From: Pseudomonas syringae | Lineage (GTDB): Bacteria; Pseudomonadota; Gammaproteobacteria; Pseudomonadales; Pseudomonadaceae | Direction: 5' to 3' | Assembly (NCBI RefSeq): GCF_023278085.1 | Contig: NZ_CP066265.1 | Span: 3,366,001-3,430,000 of the forward strand | DNA: 64,000 bases | Notes under the pieces: generated by a model | Told to the model about the DNA's origin: nothing | The model's database searches: none | The model's input: the letters and a program-made list of their open reading frames with translations, nothing else | Translations under genes and position numbers: made by a program | In this document: in pieces, positions 27,033 to 36,157 of the stretch | Position numbering within the stretch: the first letter of the stretch is position 1 | Layout: every line of letters starts with the position of its first letter

Positions 27033-29403
27033 GCACAGCCCGCAACCGACCCAGGCCGAGATGCTGGCGCTGTTTCAACAGGGCTTGAGCACCGGTGTTG
27101 GCCGTAGCGTGAAGCACGACAGCGCCGACAAACACGTGTCTGGCGAAGCGGTGTATATCGACGACCGCCTGGAGTTTCCCAATCAGCTGCATGTGTATGC
27201 ACGAATGTCGGACCGCGCCCATGCGCGGATCATCAGCATCGACACGGCGCCCTGCTACGCCTTTGAAGGCGTACGAATTGCGATCACCCATGAGGATATT
27301 CCCGGCCTGAAGGACATCGGGCCGCTGCTGCCGGGCGACCCGTTGCTGGCCATCGACAAGGTGGAGTTCCTCGGCCAGCCAGTGCTCGCTGTGGCCGCGC
27401 GCGATCTGGATGTCGCGCGCCAGGCGGCGATGGCGGCGATCATCGAGTACGAGGATCTGGAACCCGTACTGGATGTGGTTCAGGCGTTGCGCCAGAAGCA
27501 TTTCGTGCTCGACAGCCACACCCACAAGCGCGGCGACTCTGCAGCGGCTCTGGAAGCTGCAACCCATCGTTTGCAAGGCAATCTGCACATTGGTGGCCAG
27601 GAACATTTCTATCTGGAGACGCAGATTTCTTCGGTCATGCCGACTGAAGACGGCGGCATGATTGTTTACTGCTCGACCCAGAACCCCACCGAGATCCAGA
27701 AACTGGTAGCCGAAGTGCTGGACGTGCCGATGAACCATATCGTGGTCGACATGCGGCGCATGGGCGGTGGCTTTGGTGGCAAGGAAACCCAGGCGGCCAG
27801 CCCGGCCTGCCTGTGCGCGGTGATTGCGCGCCTGACCGGGCAGCCGACCAAGATGCGCCTGCAACGCTTCGAAGACATGCAGATGACCGGCAAGCGCCAT
27901 CCGTTTTACATCGAATACGACGTGGGCTTTGATGACGAGGGCCGGCTGCAAGGCATCGAACTGGATCTGGCCGCCAACTGCGGCTATTCGCCAGACCTGT
28001 CGGCGTCTATCGTCGACCGCGCCATGTTCCATGCCGACAACGCCTATTACCTGGGCGAAGCGACGGTCAATGGTCATCGCTGCAAGACCCACACGGCGTC
28101 CAACACCGCCTACCGAGGCTTCGGCGGCCCGCAAGGCATGGTGGCGATCGAAGAAGTCATGGACTGCATTGCGCGCTTTCTGGGCAAGGACCCGCTGGCG
28201 GTGCGCAAAGCCAATTACTACGGCAAAACCGAGCGCAACGTCACTCATTACTATCAGACCGTCGAGCACAATCTGCTGGAAGAAATGACCGCGGATCTGG
28301 AGCAAAGCAGCCAGTACGTCGAGCGCCGCGCAGCCATTCGGACCTTCAACGCCAACAGTCCGATCCTGAAAAAAGGCCTGGCGCTGACGCCGGTCAAATT
28401 TGGCATTTCCTTTACCGCCAGCTTCCTCAATCAGGCCGGTGCGCTGATCCATATCTACACCGACGGCAGCATCCACCTGAACCACGGCGGCACCGAAATG
28501 GGCCAGGGCCTGAACACCAAGGTCGCGCAAGTCGTGGCGGAAGTGTTTCAAGTGGATATCGAGCGCATTCAGATCACGGCAACCAACACCGACAAGGTGC
28601 CGAACACCTCGCCGACTGCCGCCTCAAGCGGCACCGACCTGAATGGCAAGGCGGCGCAGAATGCTGCGGAAATCCTCAAGCAGCGTCTGGTCGAATTCGC
28701 CGCCCGGCATTACGAGGTGGCGGAAACCGAAGTCGAATTTCGTAACGGCCATGTGCGGATCGGTGAGATCGTTTTGCCCTTTGCCGAGCTGGCGCAACTG
28801 GCGTGGATGGGGCAGGTGTCGCTGTCCAGCACCGGCTACTACAAGACGCCGAAGATTTTTTATGACCGCAGCCAGGCACGTGGCCGGCCTTTCTATTACT
28901 ACGCGTTTGGTGCCGCCTGCGTCGAGGTGATCGTCGACACCCTGACCGGCGAATACAAAACCTTGCGCACCGACATCCTGCACGACGTCGGCGCTTCGCT
29001 GAACCCGGCCATCGACATCGGCCAGGTCGAAGGCGGCTACATTCAGGGCGCAGGCTGGCTGACTACCGAGGAGCTGGTGTGGAATGACAAAGGCAAACTG
29101 ATGACCAGCGGCCCGGCGTCGTACAAGATCCCGGCGGTCGCCGACATGCCGCTGGACTTGCGGGTCAAGCTGGTCGAAAACCGCAAGAATCCGGAAGACA
29201 CGGTGTTCCATTCCAAAGCCGTGGGCGAGCCGCCCTTCATGCTCGGCATCGCCGCATGGTGTGCAATCAAGGACGCAGTGGCGAGCCTGGGCGATTACCG
29301 TCATCAGCCGAACATCGATGCCCCGGCGACGCCGGAAAAAGTGCTGTGGGGGTGCGAGCAGATGCGTCAGTTGCACATTGCAGAGCGCACCCGTCATGAA
29401 TAA
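27025..29403 (+). CDS. xdhB: Xanthine dehydrogenase molybdenum-binding subunit
   Basis: A 792-residue catalytic subunit that hydroxylates hypoxanthine and xanthine to urate at a molybdopterin centre. Conserved features include RRMGGGFGGKE, the TASNTAYRGFGGPQGM segment with the active-site Arg, the EMGQGLNTK cofactor loop, and the catalytic Glu in KAVGEPPFML near the C-terminus. It sits between the overlapping xdhA and xdhC genes. Confidence 0.96.
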   Translation: MSKHSPQPTQAEMLALFQQGLSTGVGRSVKHDSADKHVSGEAVYIDDRLEFPNQLHVYARMSDRAHARIISIDTAPCYAFEGVRIAITHEDIPGLKDIGPLLPGDPLLAIDKVEFLGQPVLAVAARDLDVARQAAMAAIIEYEDLEPVLDVVQALRQKHFVLDSHTHKRGDSAAALEAATHRLQGNLHIGGQEHFYLETQISSVMPTEDGGMIVYCSTQNPTEIQKLVAEVLDVPMNHIVVDMRRMGGGFGGKETQAASPACLCAVIARLTGQPTKMRLQRFEDMQMTGKRHPFYIEYDVGFDDEGRLQGIELDLAANCGYSPDLSASIVDRAMFHADNAYYLGEATVNGHRCKTHTASNTAYRGFGGPQGMVAIEEVMDCIARFLGKDPLAVRKANYYGKTERNVTHYYQTVEHNLLEEMTADLEQSSQYVERRAAIRTFNANSPILKKGLALTPVKFGISFTASFLNQAGALIHIYTDGSIHLNHGGTEMGQGLNTKVAQVVAEVFQVDIERIQITATNTDKVPNTSPTAASSGTDLNGKAAQNAAEILKQRLVEFAARHYEVAETEVEFRNGHVRIGEIVLPFAELAQLAWMGQVSLSSTGYYKTPKIFYDRSQARGRPFYYYAFGAACVEVIVDTLTGEYKTLRTDILHDVGASLNPAIDIGQVEGGYIQGAGWLTTEELVWNDKGKLMTSGPASYKIPAVADMPLDLRVKLVENRKNPEDTVFHSKAVGEPPFMLGIAAWCAIKDAVASLGDYRHQPNIDAPATPEKVLWGCEQMRQLHIAERTRHE

Positions 29404-30235
29404 CTGGATCAGTGCCCTGGCCGAGCTTCAGGCCCGCAGGGAACCTGGCATTCTGGTAACGATCATCGAGGAGCTGGGTTCGACGCCGCGGAACGCCGGG
29501 TCGAAAATGGTGGTCTGTGCCGAGCGCATCTACGACACCATCGGCGGTGGGCATCTGGAATACAAGGCCATGGAAATCGCCCGCGAGATGCTGGCCAGCG
29601 GCACCCGGCAGACCCGGCTCGAACGCTTCAATCTGGGCGCAAGCCTCGGTCAGTGTTGCGGTGGCGTCAACGTGCTGCTGTTCGAACCGATGGGCGAGCC
29701 CGTTGCTCAGATCGCAGTGTTCGGCGCTGGTCATGTCGGCCGCGCGCTGGTGCCCTTGCTGGCCAGCCTGCCCTGCCGCGTGCGCTGGATCGACAGCCGT
29801 GAACACGAATTCCCGGAAACAATGCCCGAGGGCGTGCTGAAGATCCTCAACGATGAGCCCGTCGATGAAGTTGCGCAGTTGCCCGTCGGCACTTACTGCA
29901 TCGTAATGACTCACAACCATCAGCTCGACCTGGAGCTGACCGCCACCATCCTCACGCGAGGTGACTTCGGTTATTTCGGGTTGATCGGCTCGAAGACGAA
30001 ACGGGTCAAGTTCGAGCATCGCTTGCGTGAACGCGGATTCGACGCCAGCCTGCTGCAACGCATGCGTTGCCCTATGGGCCTGGCCGAGGTCAAAGGCAAG
30101 TTGCCCATCGAGATTGCAGTGTCTATCGCCGCAGAAGTGATCGCCACCTACAACGTCAGCTTTGGCCAACAGAGTGCCAACGCAAAACCTATTGCCAGAC
30201 TGCTGCCTGCCTCACGCCGCAGCCAGTCGCAATGA
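29396..30235 (+). CDS. xdhC: Xanthine dehydrogenase accessory protein XdhC
   Basis: A 279-residue chaperone that binds molybdenum cofactor, promotes its sulfuration and inserts it into XdhB. It has the N-terminal XdhC/CoxI region (LVTIIEELGSTPRNAGSKMVV), a glycine and cysteine loop (LGQCCGGVN), and a C-terminal Rossmann-like domain (IAVFGAGHVGRALVPLL). The ATG at 29396 overlaps the xdhB stop. A longer frame reading upstream lies entirely inside xdhB and is not used. Confidence 0.94.
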   Translation: MNNWISALAELQARREPGILVTIIEELGSTPRNAGSKMVVCAERIYDTIGGGHLEYKAMEIAREMLASGTRQTRLERFNLGASLGQCCGGVNVLLFEPMGEPVAQIAVFGAGHVGRALVPLLASLPCRVRWIDSREHEFPETMPEGVLKILNDEPVDEVAQLPVGTYCIVMTHNHQLDLELTATILTRGDFGYFGLIGSKTKRVKFEHRLRERGFDASLLQRMRCPMGLAEVKGKLPIEIAVSIAAEVIATYNVSFGQQSANAKPIARLLPASRRSQSQ

Positions 30236-30261
30236 CCGCAGTCAGTCACAACGAGAGTGCC

Positions 30262-31575
30262 ATGAGTTCAGTGTCCAGCCGTAAAGCCTACCGCGCCGCC
30301 ATCGTCCACAGCATTGCCGACCCGGCTGAAGTAGCGATCGAAGCGTCTTATGAATACTTCGCCGACGGCCTGCTGCTGGTCGAGGACGGTAAAATTGTGT
30401 CGGTGGGCCATGCCGCTGACCTGCTCGACGGCCTCGACAGTGAGGTCGAGCTGATCGAGTATCAGAACGCCCTGATCACGCCGGGCTTCATCGACACGCA
30501 TATTCATTTGCCGCAAACCGGCATGATCGGCGCGTATGGCGCGCAACTGCTGGACTGGCTCAACACCTACACGTTTCCCTGTGAAAGCCAGTTTGCCGAC
30601 CCCGCGCATTCGGCGCAGGTCGCGGACATCTTCATCAAGGAGCTGCTGCGCAACGGCACCACCACGGCACTGGTATTCGGCAGCGTACACAAGGAGTCTG
30701 TGGAAGCGTTTTTCAGCGCGGCGCAAGCACTCGATCTGCGCATGATCGCTGGCAAAGTGATGATGGACCGCAACGCACCGGATTACCTGGTCGATACGCC
30801 AGCCTCCAGCTACGCCGATAGCAAAGCGTTGATCGAACGCTGGCATGGCAAGGGTCGCCTGAGCTACGCCGTGACCCCGCGCTTCGCGCCGACCAGCAGC
30901 CCGGAACAGTTGAGTCTGGCTGGCCAGTTGCTGACCGAGTACCCCGGCCTGTACATGCAGACCCACATCAGCGAAAACCTTCAGGAGATCGAGTGGGTCA
31001 AGGCCCTGTTCCCAGAGCGCAAGCATTACCTGGACGTCTATGACCACTTCAACCTGCTGAGCGAGCGCTCGGTATTTGCCCATGGCGTACACCTGTGCGA
31101 CGAACAGTGCGCGCGCCTCGCGCAGACCGGCTCGGCCATCGCCTTCTGCCCGACCTCCAACCTGTTTCTGGGCAGCGGCCTGTTCAATCTGCCAATGGCC
31201 GAGAAGCACAAGGTCAATGTCGGCCTGGGCACCGACGTGGGCGGCGGCACCAGCTTTTCGATTCTGCAGACCCTGAACGAAGCCTACAAAGTCATGCAGA
31301 TGCAGGGCGCACGCCTGAACCCGTTCAAATCGCTGCATCTGGCAACGCTGGGCGGCGCACGCGCGCTGCGCCTGGAAGACAAGGTCGGCAGCCTCAAACC
31401 CGGCAACGAGGCCGACTTTCTGGTGCTTGATTACGACGCCACGCCTTTACTGTCCTATCGGCTTAAGCAGGCGAAAGGCATCGAAGAGATTCTGTTTGTG
31501 CTGATGACAATTGGCGACGACCGGACCGTGAAACAGACTTGGTCGGGTGGTCGGTTGGTGCATGAACGGGGTTGA
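30262..31575 (+). CDS. guaD: Guanine deaminase
   Basis: A 437-residue zinc amidohydrolase converting guanine to xanthine, the substrate of the upstream XdhAB. The metal motif is DTHIHLPQ. Later ligands are in MQTHISEN and FAHGVHLCDE, with the final Asp in LGTDVGGGTSFS. An ATG at 30232 overlaps the xdhC stop; the ATG at 30262 is preferred from family length and a GAGAG just upstream. Last gene of the xdhABC-guaD operon. Confidence 0.94.
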   Translation: MSSVSSRKAYRAAIVHSIADPAEVAIEASYEYFADGLLLVEDGKIVSVGHAADLLDGLDSEVELIEYQNALITPGFIDTHIHLPQTGMIGAYGAQLLDWLNTYTFPCESQFADPAHSAQVADIFIKELLRNGTTTALVFGSVHKESVEAFFSAAQALDLRMIAGKVMMDRNAPDYLVDTPASSYADSKALIERWHGKGRLSYAVTPRFAPTSSPEQLSLAGQLLTEYPGLYMQTHISENLQEIEWVKALFPERKHYLDVYDHFNLLSERSVFAHGVHLCDEQCARLAQTGSAIAFCPTSNLFLGSGLFNLPMAEKHKVNVGLGTDVGGGTSFSILQTLNEAYKVMQMQGARLNPFKSLHLATLGGARALRLEDKVGSLKPGNEADFLVLDYDATPLLSYRLKQAKGIEEILFVLMTIGDDRTVKQTWSGGRLVHERG

Positions 31576-31591
31576 AGCGAATGTGATTGGC

Positions 31592-31724
31592 TACCGTGCC
31601 AATGCTCTGCGTTGGCATGCATTTCTGGACGCTCTGCGTCCGATCTTGAGTGTGTGGCGCTGCGCAGATCTGTGACGCGGCGCGTCACCCAACGCATTCC
31701 CACGCTAGAGCGTGAGGAACGAGA
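31592..31724. repeat. Composite palindromic intergenic repeat, copy 2
   Basis: Full-length ~133-bp copy between convergent guaD and the GntR gene. It starts with CCAATGCTCTGCGTTGG and ends with a CACGCTAGAGCGTG hairpin, and so may also terminate both genes. Orientation is opposite to copy 3. Confidence 0.8.
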
Positions 31725-31743
31725 AATTTCCGGATGAGCAGCC

Positions 31744-32493
31744 TTACCGTCCCGGCCTTTTCTTGCCCAGCACATGCGAAAACACCGCCTGCAAATCATC
31801 CGAGGCGCTGTCCTGGTCGAGGTTGAGTTTGCTGTCGATATGGTCCATGTGATGCATCATCAATTCGACGGCCAGCGGAGCATCGCGGGCTTCAATGGCA
31901 TCGATGAGTTGGGTGTGCTCATCATAGGAACAGTGCGTGCGGCTGCCGGTTTCGTACTGGGCAATGATCAGTGAAGTCTGCGACACCAGGCTGCGCTGAA
32001 AGCTGATCAATGGCGCGTTCTTCGCAGCCACCGCCAGTTGCAGATGGAATTCCCCGGACAAACGAATGCCCGCGCCCCGGTCACCGCGGGCAAAGCTGTC
32101 GCGCTCGTCGCTGACCATTTGGCGCAGCTCGGCCAGCTGTTCGGCAGTGGCATGTTCGACGGCCAGCTCAGTGATGGCTTGCTCGACCATGCGCCGGGCG
32201 AAGAACACCTGACGCGCCTCTTCGACACTGGGGCTGGCGACCACTGCACCGCGATTGGGGCGCAACAGCACAACGCCTTCGTGCCCCAGCCGCGACAGCG
32301 CCCGACGAATGATGGTGCGGCTGACACCGAAAATTTCGCCCAGTGCCTCTTCACTCAACCGGGTGCCGGGCGCCAGGCGCTGCTCGAGAATTGCATCGAA
32401 AATGTGCTCGTAAACGACATCGTCCTGAGTAACGCTGCGGCTACTGTCGAGGCTGCGCGGCTGTTTCTTGAGGGGCAGGGACTGATCGTTCAT
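31744..32493 (-). CDS. GntR-family regulator (FCD), likely urate-pathway regulator
   Basis: A 249-residue regulator with a winged HTH at about residues 25-90 (LAPGTRLSEEALGEIFGVSRTIIRRALSRL, LLRPNRGAVV) and an FCD domain carrying the metal or ligand histidines (SGEFHLQLA, SYDEHTQLIDAI, MMHHMDHI). The ATG at 32493 fits better than the frame opening at 32544. Two TTGTAYACAA-type sites in the uraH/puuE region and one at its own promoter make it the best candidate regulator of the urate/allantoin genes (inference). Confidence 0.9.
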   Translation of the reverse strand: MNDQSLPLKKQPRSLDSSRSVTQDDVVYEHIFDAILEQRLAPGTRLSEEALGEIFGVSRTIIRRALSRLGHEGVVLLRPNRGAVVASPSVEEARQVFFARRMVEQAITELAVEHATAEQLAELRQMVSDERDSFARGDRGAGIRLSGEFHLQLAVAAKNAPLISFQRSLVSQTSLIIAQYETGSRTHCSYDEHTQLIDAIEARDAPLAVELMMHHMDHIDSKLNLDQDSASDDLQAVFSHVLGKKRPGR

Positions 32494-32536
32494 GAATACT
32501 CGTGCGCGAATGGATGACGGCGTCGGGGCTGGCGCA

Positions 32537-32546
32537 TTGTACACAG
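32537..32546. promoter_or_regulatory. GntR-type operator before the GntR gene
   Basis: TTGTACACAG differs in one position from the TNGTNNACNA consensus of FCD-type GntR regulators. It lies about 45 nt upstream of the regulator start, consistent with autoregulation. Confidence 0.5.
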
Positions 32547-32615
32547 GCCGGCAACAGGACGCGGCTCAGGAAACGCGCGCGAAAAAAAGCCCGCAGTGTG
32601 GGGCGGGCAAGAGAG

Positions 32616-32969
32616 TCAGCTGCCTCTGTAAGTCGAGTAGCTGTAGGGCGAGATTAACAGCGGCACATGAAAATGTTCCTGACCTGCATCAATACCGAAG
32701 CGCAGCACCACCTCATCGAGAAACGCGGGTTCGTTCAGCACCACGCCTCGTGCGCGGTAGTAATCGCCCGCCTGAAAGTGCAACTGATACACGCCAGACT
32801 GATAGTCGTCGCCTTGCAGCAACGGCGCATCGCAGCGTCCATCACTGTTGGTCACGACGCTGACGATGTGCAGCAACTGCTGATCGTCGACGCGATACAG
32901 GTCAATACGAATCGAACTGCCCGGACAACCATGGGCGGAGTCCAGCACGTGTGTGGTCAATTTTCCCAA
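32616..32969 (-). CDS. uraH: 5-hydroxyisourate hydrolase
   Basis: A 117-residue transthyretin-related enzyme hydrolysing 5-hydroxyisourate to OHCU, the step after PuuD. It shows the N-terminal LTTHVLDSAHGCPG motif, catalytic His/Arg positions (SSIRIDLYR, HFHVPLLISPYSYSTYRGS) and the diagnostic C-terminal YRGS. The open frame reaches 33041, but a TTG at 32969 preceded by AAGGGG gives the exact family length and the expected MGKLTTHVLD start. Divergent from puuE. Confidence 0.92.
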   Translation of the reverse strand: MGKLTTHVLDSAHGCPGSSIRIDLYRVDDQQLLHIVSVVTNSDGRCDAPLLQGDDYQSGVYQLHFQAGDYYRARGVVLNEPAFLDEVVLRFGIDAGQEHFHVPLLISPYSYSTYRGS

Positions 32970-33065
32970 AACGTCGCCCCTTGCCTGCGAGTGATCGAAA
33001 GCAGCGCACCAATCGGGTGCCCGCCAGTGTGCAATTGCCACCGATTAAGACACTTTTGCAAAAAC

Positions 33066-33075
33066 CTGTACACAA
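33066..33075. promoter_or_regulatory. GntR-type operator in the uraH/puuE region (1)
   Basis: CTGTACACAA matches TNGTNNACNA except for the first base. It lies ~97 nt upstream of the uraH start codon. Confidence 0.45.
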
Positions 33076-33258
33076 TGAATTCGCCGCTGATCATCAACCT
33101 GAACAAAGCACGACGATAGAACGCCAGTTTCAGTGAAGCCAAGGAAAATCATCAGGTTTTTTTGCTTTAACTGACCAGTCAGGCAGGTTTCTTGCTTAAC
33201 TGATGAGCAACGATGACCGTTGATGAAGAATAGTTCAGGGTTACAACCTGCAAAACAA

Positions 33259-33270
33259 ATTGTATACAAT
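33259..33270. promoter_or_regulatory. GntR-type operator in the uraH/puuE region (2)
   Basis: ATTGTATACAAT is a perfect 12-bp palindrome and a full match to TNGTNNACNA. It lies ~70 nt before puuE. This 369-nt intergenic stretch otherwise holds no gene. Confidence 0.6.
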
Positions 33271-33338
33271 CTTCACTTTGCAGTGCCTTGCCTGCTTCTC
33301 GCATTGCACCTGATACCACGCACATAAGGAAGCTTGCA

Positions 33339-34265
33339 GTGAGTGCTGAATACCCTCGCGACCTGATCGGTTACGGCAGCAACCCGCCTCATCCCCGCTG
33401 GCCGGGCAATGCGCGCATCGCCTTGTCGTTCGTGCTGAATTACGAGGAAGGCGGCGAGCGCAATATCTTGCACGGCGACAAGGAGTCCGAAGCCTTTCTC
33501 TCTGAAATGGTCGCCGCGCAGCCGCTGCAAGGCCAGCGCAACATGAGCATGGAGTCGCTGTACGAGTACGGCAGCCGTGCCGGTGTGTGGCGCATTCTCA
33601 AACTGTTCAGGCAGTTCGACATTCCCCTGACCATCTTCGCGGTTGCCATGGCGGCGCAACGTCACCCGGACGTGATCCGCGCCATGGTTGCTGACGGTCA
33701 CGAAATTTGCAGCCATGGCTACCGCTGGATCGACTACCAGAATATGGACGAAGCCGAAGAGCGCGAGCATATGCGCCAGGCGATCCAGATCCTCACCGAG
33801 ATCAGCGGTGAACGTCCGCTGGGCTGGTACACCGGGCGCACCGGGCCGAATACACGGCGGCTGGTCATGGAGGAAGGCGGCTTTCTCTACGACTGCGACA
33901 CCTATGACGACGACCTGCCTTATTGGGAGCCGAACAACCCGACCGGCAAGCCTCATCTGGTGATCCCGTACACGCTGGACACCAATGACATGCGCTTCAC
34001 TCAGGTGCAGGGCTTCAACAACGGCGAGCAGTTCTTTCAGTATTTGAAAGACGCTTTCGACGTGCTGTACGCCGAAGGTGAAGACGCGCCGAAGATGCTT
34101 TCGATTGGCCTGCACTGCCGCCTGATTGGCCGCCCTGCCCGCCTTGCTGCGCTCAAACGCTTTATCGAATACGCCAAAGGCCACGAGCAGGTATGGTTCA
34201 CTCGCCGTGTGGACATAGCTCGCCACTGGCACACTGAACATCCCTTTACCAAGGCGGCGCTATGA
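33339..34265 (+). CDS. puuE: Allantoinase PuuE (polysaccharide-deacetylase fold)
   Basis: A 308-residue enzyme hydrolysing allantoin to allantoate. It belongs to the PuuE type found in Pseudomonas, related to polysaccharide deacetylases rather than to amidohydrolase allantoinases. The start sequence YPRDLIGYGSNPPHPRWPG, NYEEGGERNIL and the HEICSHGYRW motif are typical. GTG at 33339 with AAGGA 8-9 nt upstream is the start; the longer frame from 33288 has no such site. Overlaps uraD by 4 nt (ATGA). Confidence 0.94.
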   Translation: MSAEYPRDLIGYGSNPPHPRWPGNARIALSFVLNYEEGGERNILHGDKESEAFLSEMVAAQPLQGQRNMSMESLYEYGSRAGVWRILKLFRQFDIPLTIFAVAMAAQRHPDVIRAMVADGHEICSHGYRWIDYQNMDEAEEREHMRQAIQILTEISGERPLGWYTGRTGPNTRRLVMEEGGFLYDCDTYDDDLPYWEPNNPTGKPHLVIPYTLDTNDMRFTQVQGFNNGEQFFQYLKDAFDVLYAEGEDAPKMLSIGLHCRLIGRPARLAALKRFIEYAKGHEQVWFTRRVDIARHWHTEHPFTKAAL

Positions 34266-34792
34266 GCGAGTTGCAGAACCTGAAGCCCTCGACCCTCAGC
34301 CGCGATGCGTTTACCGCGACCTTCGCCGATGTCTACGAGCACTCGCCATGGATCGCCCAACAAGCGTTTGACCAAGGCGCAGATCCGGAACTGGATCAGC
34401 TTGCCACCCTGCATGCGCGCATGAGCGAGATTCTGCTCAATGCCACTTATGAACAACAGTTGGCACTGATCAAGGCTCACCCGGACCTGGCAGGCAAGGC
34501 TGCGGTTCAGGGCGAACTGACTCAGGCCAGTACCGATGAACAGGCGGGTGCCGGTATCCACCTTTGCACGCCTGAAGAATTTCAGCGCTTTACCGAGCTG
34601 AACGAGGCTTACAAGGCCCGCTTCGGCTTTCCGTTCATCATGGCGGTCAAGGGCAGCGACCGGCATAAAATTCTGGCGGCGTTCGAGCAACGCATCCATC
34701 ACTCGCCCGAGGCGGAGTTCGCTTGCGCCCTGGCCGAGATCAACAAGATCGCACTGTTTCGTCTACAGGCGCTTCACGCGTCGCAGTCATAA
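34262..34792 (+). CDS. uraD: OHCU decarboxylase
   Basis: A 176-residue all-helical enzyme converting 2-oxo-4-hydroxy-4-carboxy-5-ureidoimidazoline to S-allantoin. Family markers are the SPWIAQQAF helix, [10 protein letters not shown] containing the catalytic His, the [11 protein letters not shown] loop, and [11 protein letters not shown]. Its ATG overlaps the puuE stop codon, so the two are translationally coupled. UraH supplies its substrate and PuuE uses its product. Confidence 0.95.
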   Translation: MSELQNLKPSTLSRDAFTATFADVYEHSPWIAQQAFDQGADPELDQLATLHARMSEILLNATYEQQLALIKAHPDLAGKAAVQGELTQASTDEQAGAGIHLCTPEEFQRFTELNEAYKARFGFPFIMAVKGSDRHKILAAFEQRIHHSPEAEFACALAEINKIALFRLQALHASQS

Positions 34793-34818
34793 CCGTATTC
34801 AGAAGGCAGACAAAAAGC

Positions 34819-35814
34819 ATGAAAGTTTACGCCGCACCGTTCGAGAAGTTCGTGAACCTGGCCGACGCACGTCTGGGCACAAAAATCCTTTCGGTTACCG
34901 ATGACTGGTTCGCCGACGCCAACCGCCTGTTCCAGCCAACGCCTGCGGTCTGGAAAGAAGGCGTGTTCGATGACAACGGCAAGTGGATGGACGGCTGGGA
35001 GTCGCGCCGCAAGCGTTTCGAAGGTTATGACAGCGCGGTAATCCGCCTCGGCGTGGCGGGCACCCTCAAAGGCGTGGACATCGACACCTCGTTCTTCACC
35101 GGCAACTTCCCGCCTTCTGCGTCGCTGGAAGCGTGCTTTCTGGCATCAGGCGAGCCGGACGAAAACACGGCGTGGACCGAAGTGCTGTCGTCGGTGGAAT
35201 TGAAGGGCAACAGTCATCACTACCATGAAATCAGTCACGACCAGCCGTTCAGCCATCTGCGCTTCAATATCTACCCGGACGGCGGCGTAGCGCGCCTGCG
35301 GGTGTATGGCGTACCGCATCGCGACTGGTCGAAAGTCAGCGAAAGCGAGCAGATCGACCTGGTTGCCGCGCTGAATGGCGGCCGTTCGATTGCCTGTTCA
35401 GACGAGCATTACGGCAGCATGAGCAATATCCTCAACCCCGGCCGTGGCGTGAATATGGGTGACGGTTGGGAAACCGCACGCCGTCGCACACCGGGCAACG
35501 ACTGGGTGATCGTGGCGCTGGGGCATCAGGGCGAAGTCGAAAAAGTCATCGTCGACACCCTGCACTTCAAGGGCAACTATCCGGACAGTTGCTCTATCCA
35601 GGGTGCGTTTGTCAAAGGCGGTACCGACAGCCAGATAGAAACCCAGAGCCTGTTCTGGCGCGAACTGCTGCCAAGCCAGAAACTCACCATGCACGCCGAA
35701 CATGAGTTCGCCGAGCAGGTAAAAGCCATCGGCCCGATCACCCATATCCGCCTCAATGTTTTCCCGGACGGTGGCGTGAGCCGGTTGCGGGTGTTGGGCA
35801 AGGTGTCCAGGTAA
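34819..35814 (+). CDS. alc: Allantoicase
   Basis: A 331-residue enzyme cleaving allantoate to ureidoglycolate and urea. It consists of two homologous jelly-roll repeats, seen as paired motifs: [19 protein letters not shown] with GWESRRKR, and [19 protein letters not shown] with [11 protein letters not shown]. Each repeat ends in [14 protein letters not shown] or [14 protein letters not shown]. The ATG at 34819 opens the conserved part; the frame from 34723 reads back into uraD. Same operon as puuE-uraD. Confidence 0.95.
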   Translation: MKVYAAPFEKFVNLADARLGTKILSVTDDWFADANRLFQPTPAVWKEGVFDDNGKWMDGWESRRKRFEGYDSAVIRLGVAGTLKGVDIDTSFFTGNFPPSASLEACFLASGEPDENTAWTEVLSSVELKGNSHHYHEISHDQPFSHLRFNIYPDGGVARLRVYGVPHRDWSKVSESEQIDLVAALNGGRSIACSDEHYGSMSNILNPGRGVNMGDGWETARRRTPGNDWVIVALGHQGEVEKVIVDTLHFKGNYPDSCSIQGAFVKGGTDSQIETQSLFWRELLPSQKLTMHAEHEFAEQVKAIGPITHIRLNVFPDGGVSRLRVLGKVSR

Positions 35815-35827
35815 AGGCGCACCAGAA

Positions 35828-35890
35828 GGCAACAGGCAACAGGCAACAGGCAACAGGCAACAGGCAACAGGCAACAGGCAACAGGCAACA
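35828..35890. repeat. Heptanucleotide tandem repeat (GGCAACA)9
   Basis: Nine perfect, uninterrupted copies of GGCAACA, starting 13 nt after the alc stop codon. The 7-nt period and perfect identity make it a likely variable-number locus. It is non-coding here. Confidence 0.95.
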
Positions 35891-35891
35891 G

Positions 35892-36028
35892 ATTATCGTT
35901 CCCACGCTCCGCGTGGGAATGCATTTCCGGACGCTCTGCGTCCTGTCTTGAGTGGGTGGCGCAGCGCAGAGTTGTGACGCAGAGCGTCACGAAATGCATG
36001 TCAACGCGGAGCGTTGCCACGATAGTCA
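35892..36028. repeat. Composite palindromic intergenic repeat, copy 3
   Basis: Full ~137-bp copy: hairpins CCCACGCTCCGCGTGGG, GGACGCTCTGCGTCC, GTGACGCAGAGCGTCAC and an imperfect CAACGCGGAGCGTTG in order. The two outer halves are themselves roughly inverted. Sits between alc and allA. Confidence 0.85.
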
Positions 36029-36050
36029 AATAGGGCGTTTGGACCAACGT

Positions 36051-36133
36051 CTTCGCGAACAAGTTCGCTCCTACGGCCTTCGGCCAGAATCAAAAGCGGA
36101 CGTGTGTATAACGCGGAGCATTGGCACGATCAA
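36051..36133. repeat. REP element plus fragment of the composite repeat
   Basis: GCGAACAAGTTCGCTCCTAC (36055-36074) is a typical Pseudomonas REP with a GCGAAC/GTTCGC stem. It is followed at ~36110-36130 by AACGCGGAGCATTGGCACGA, a stray end of the composite repeat. Together with copy 3 they fill the 343-nt alc-allA gap, which has no gene. Confidence 0.75.
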
Positions 36134-36157
36134 CAAAACCATTGAAGAAGAAGCCGC

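Noticed and set aside
26980..28551. Long antisense frame (523 codons) over xdhA/xdhB
   Set aside because: It is a shadow frame of the clearly conserved xdh genes, with no recognisable domain.
35828..35890. GGCAACA repeats as a coding repeat
   Set aside because: The array lies after the alc stop codon, and frames across it have no start signal. The adjacent sequence is a palindromic repeat.
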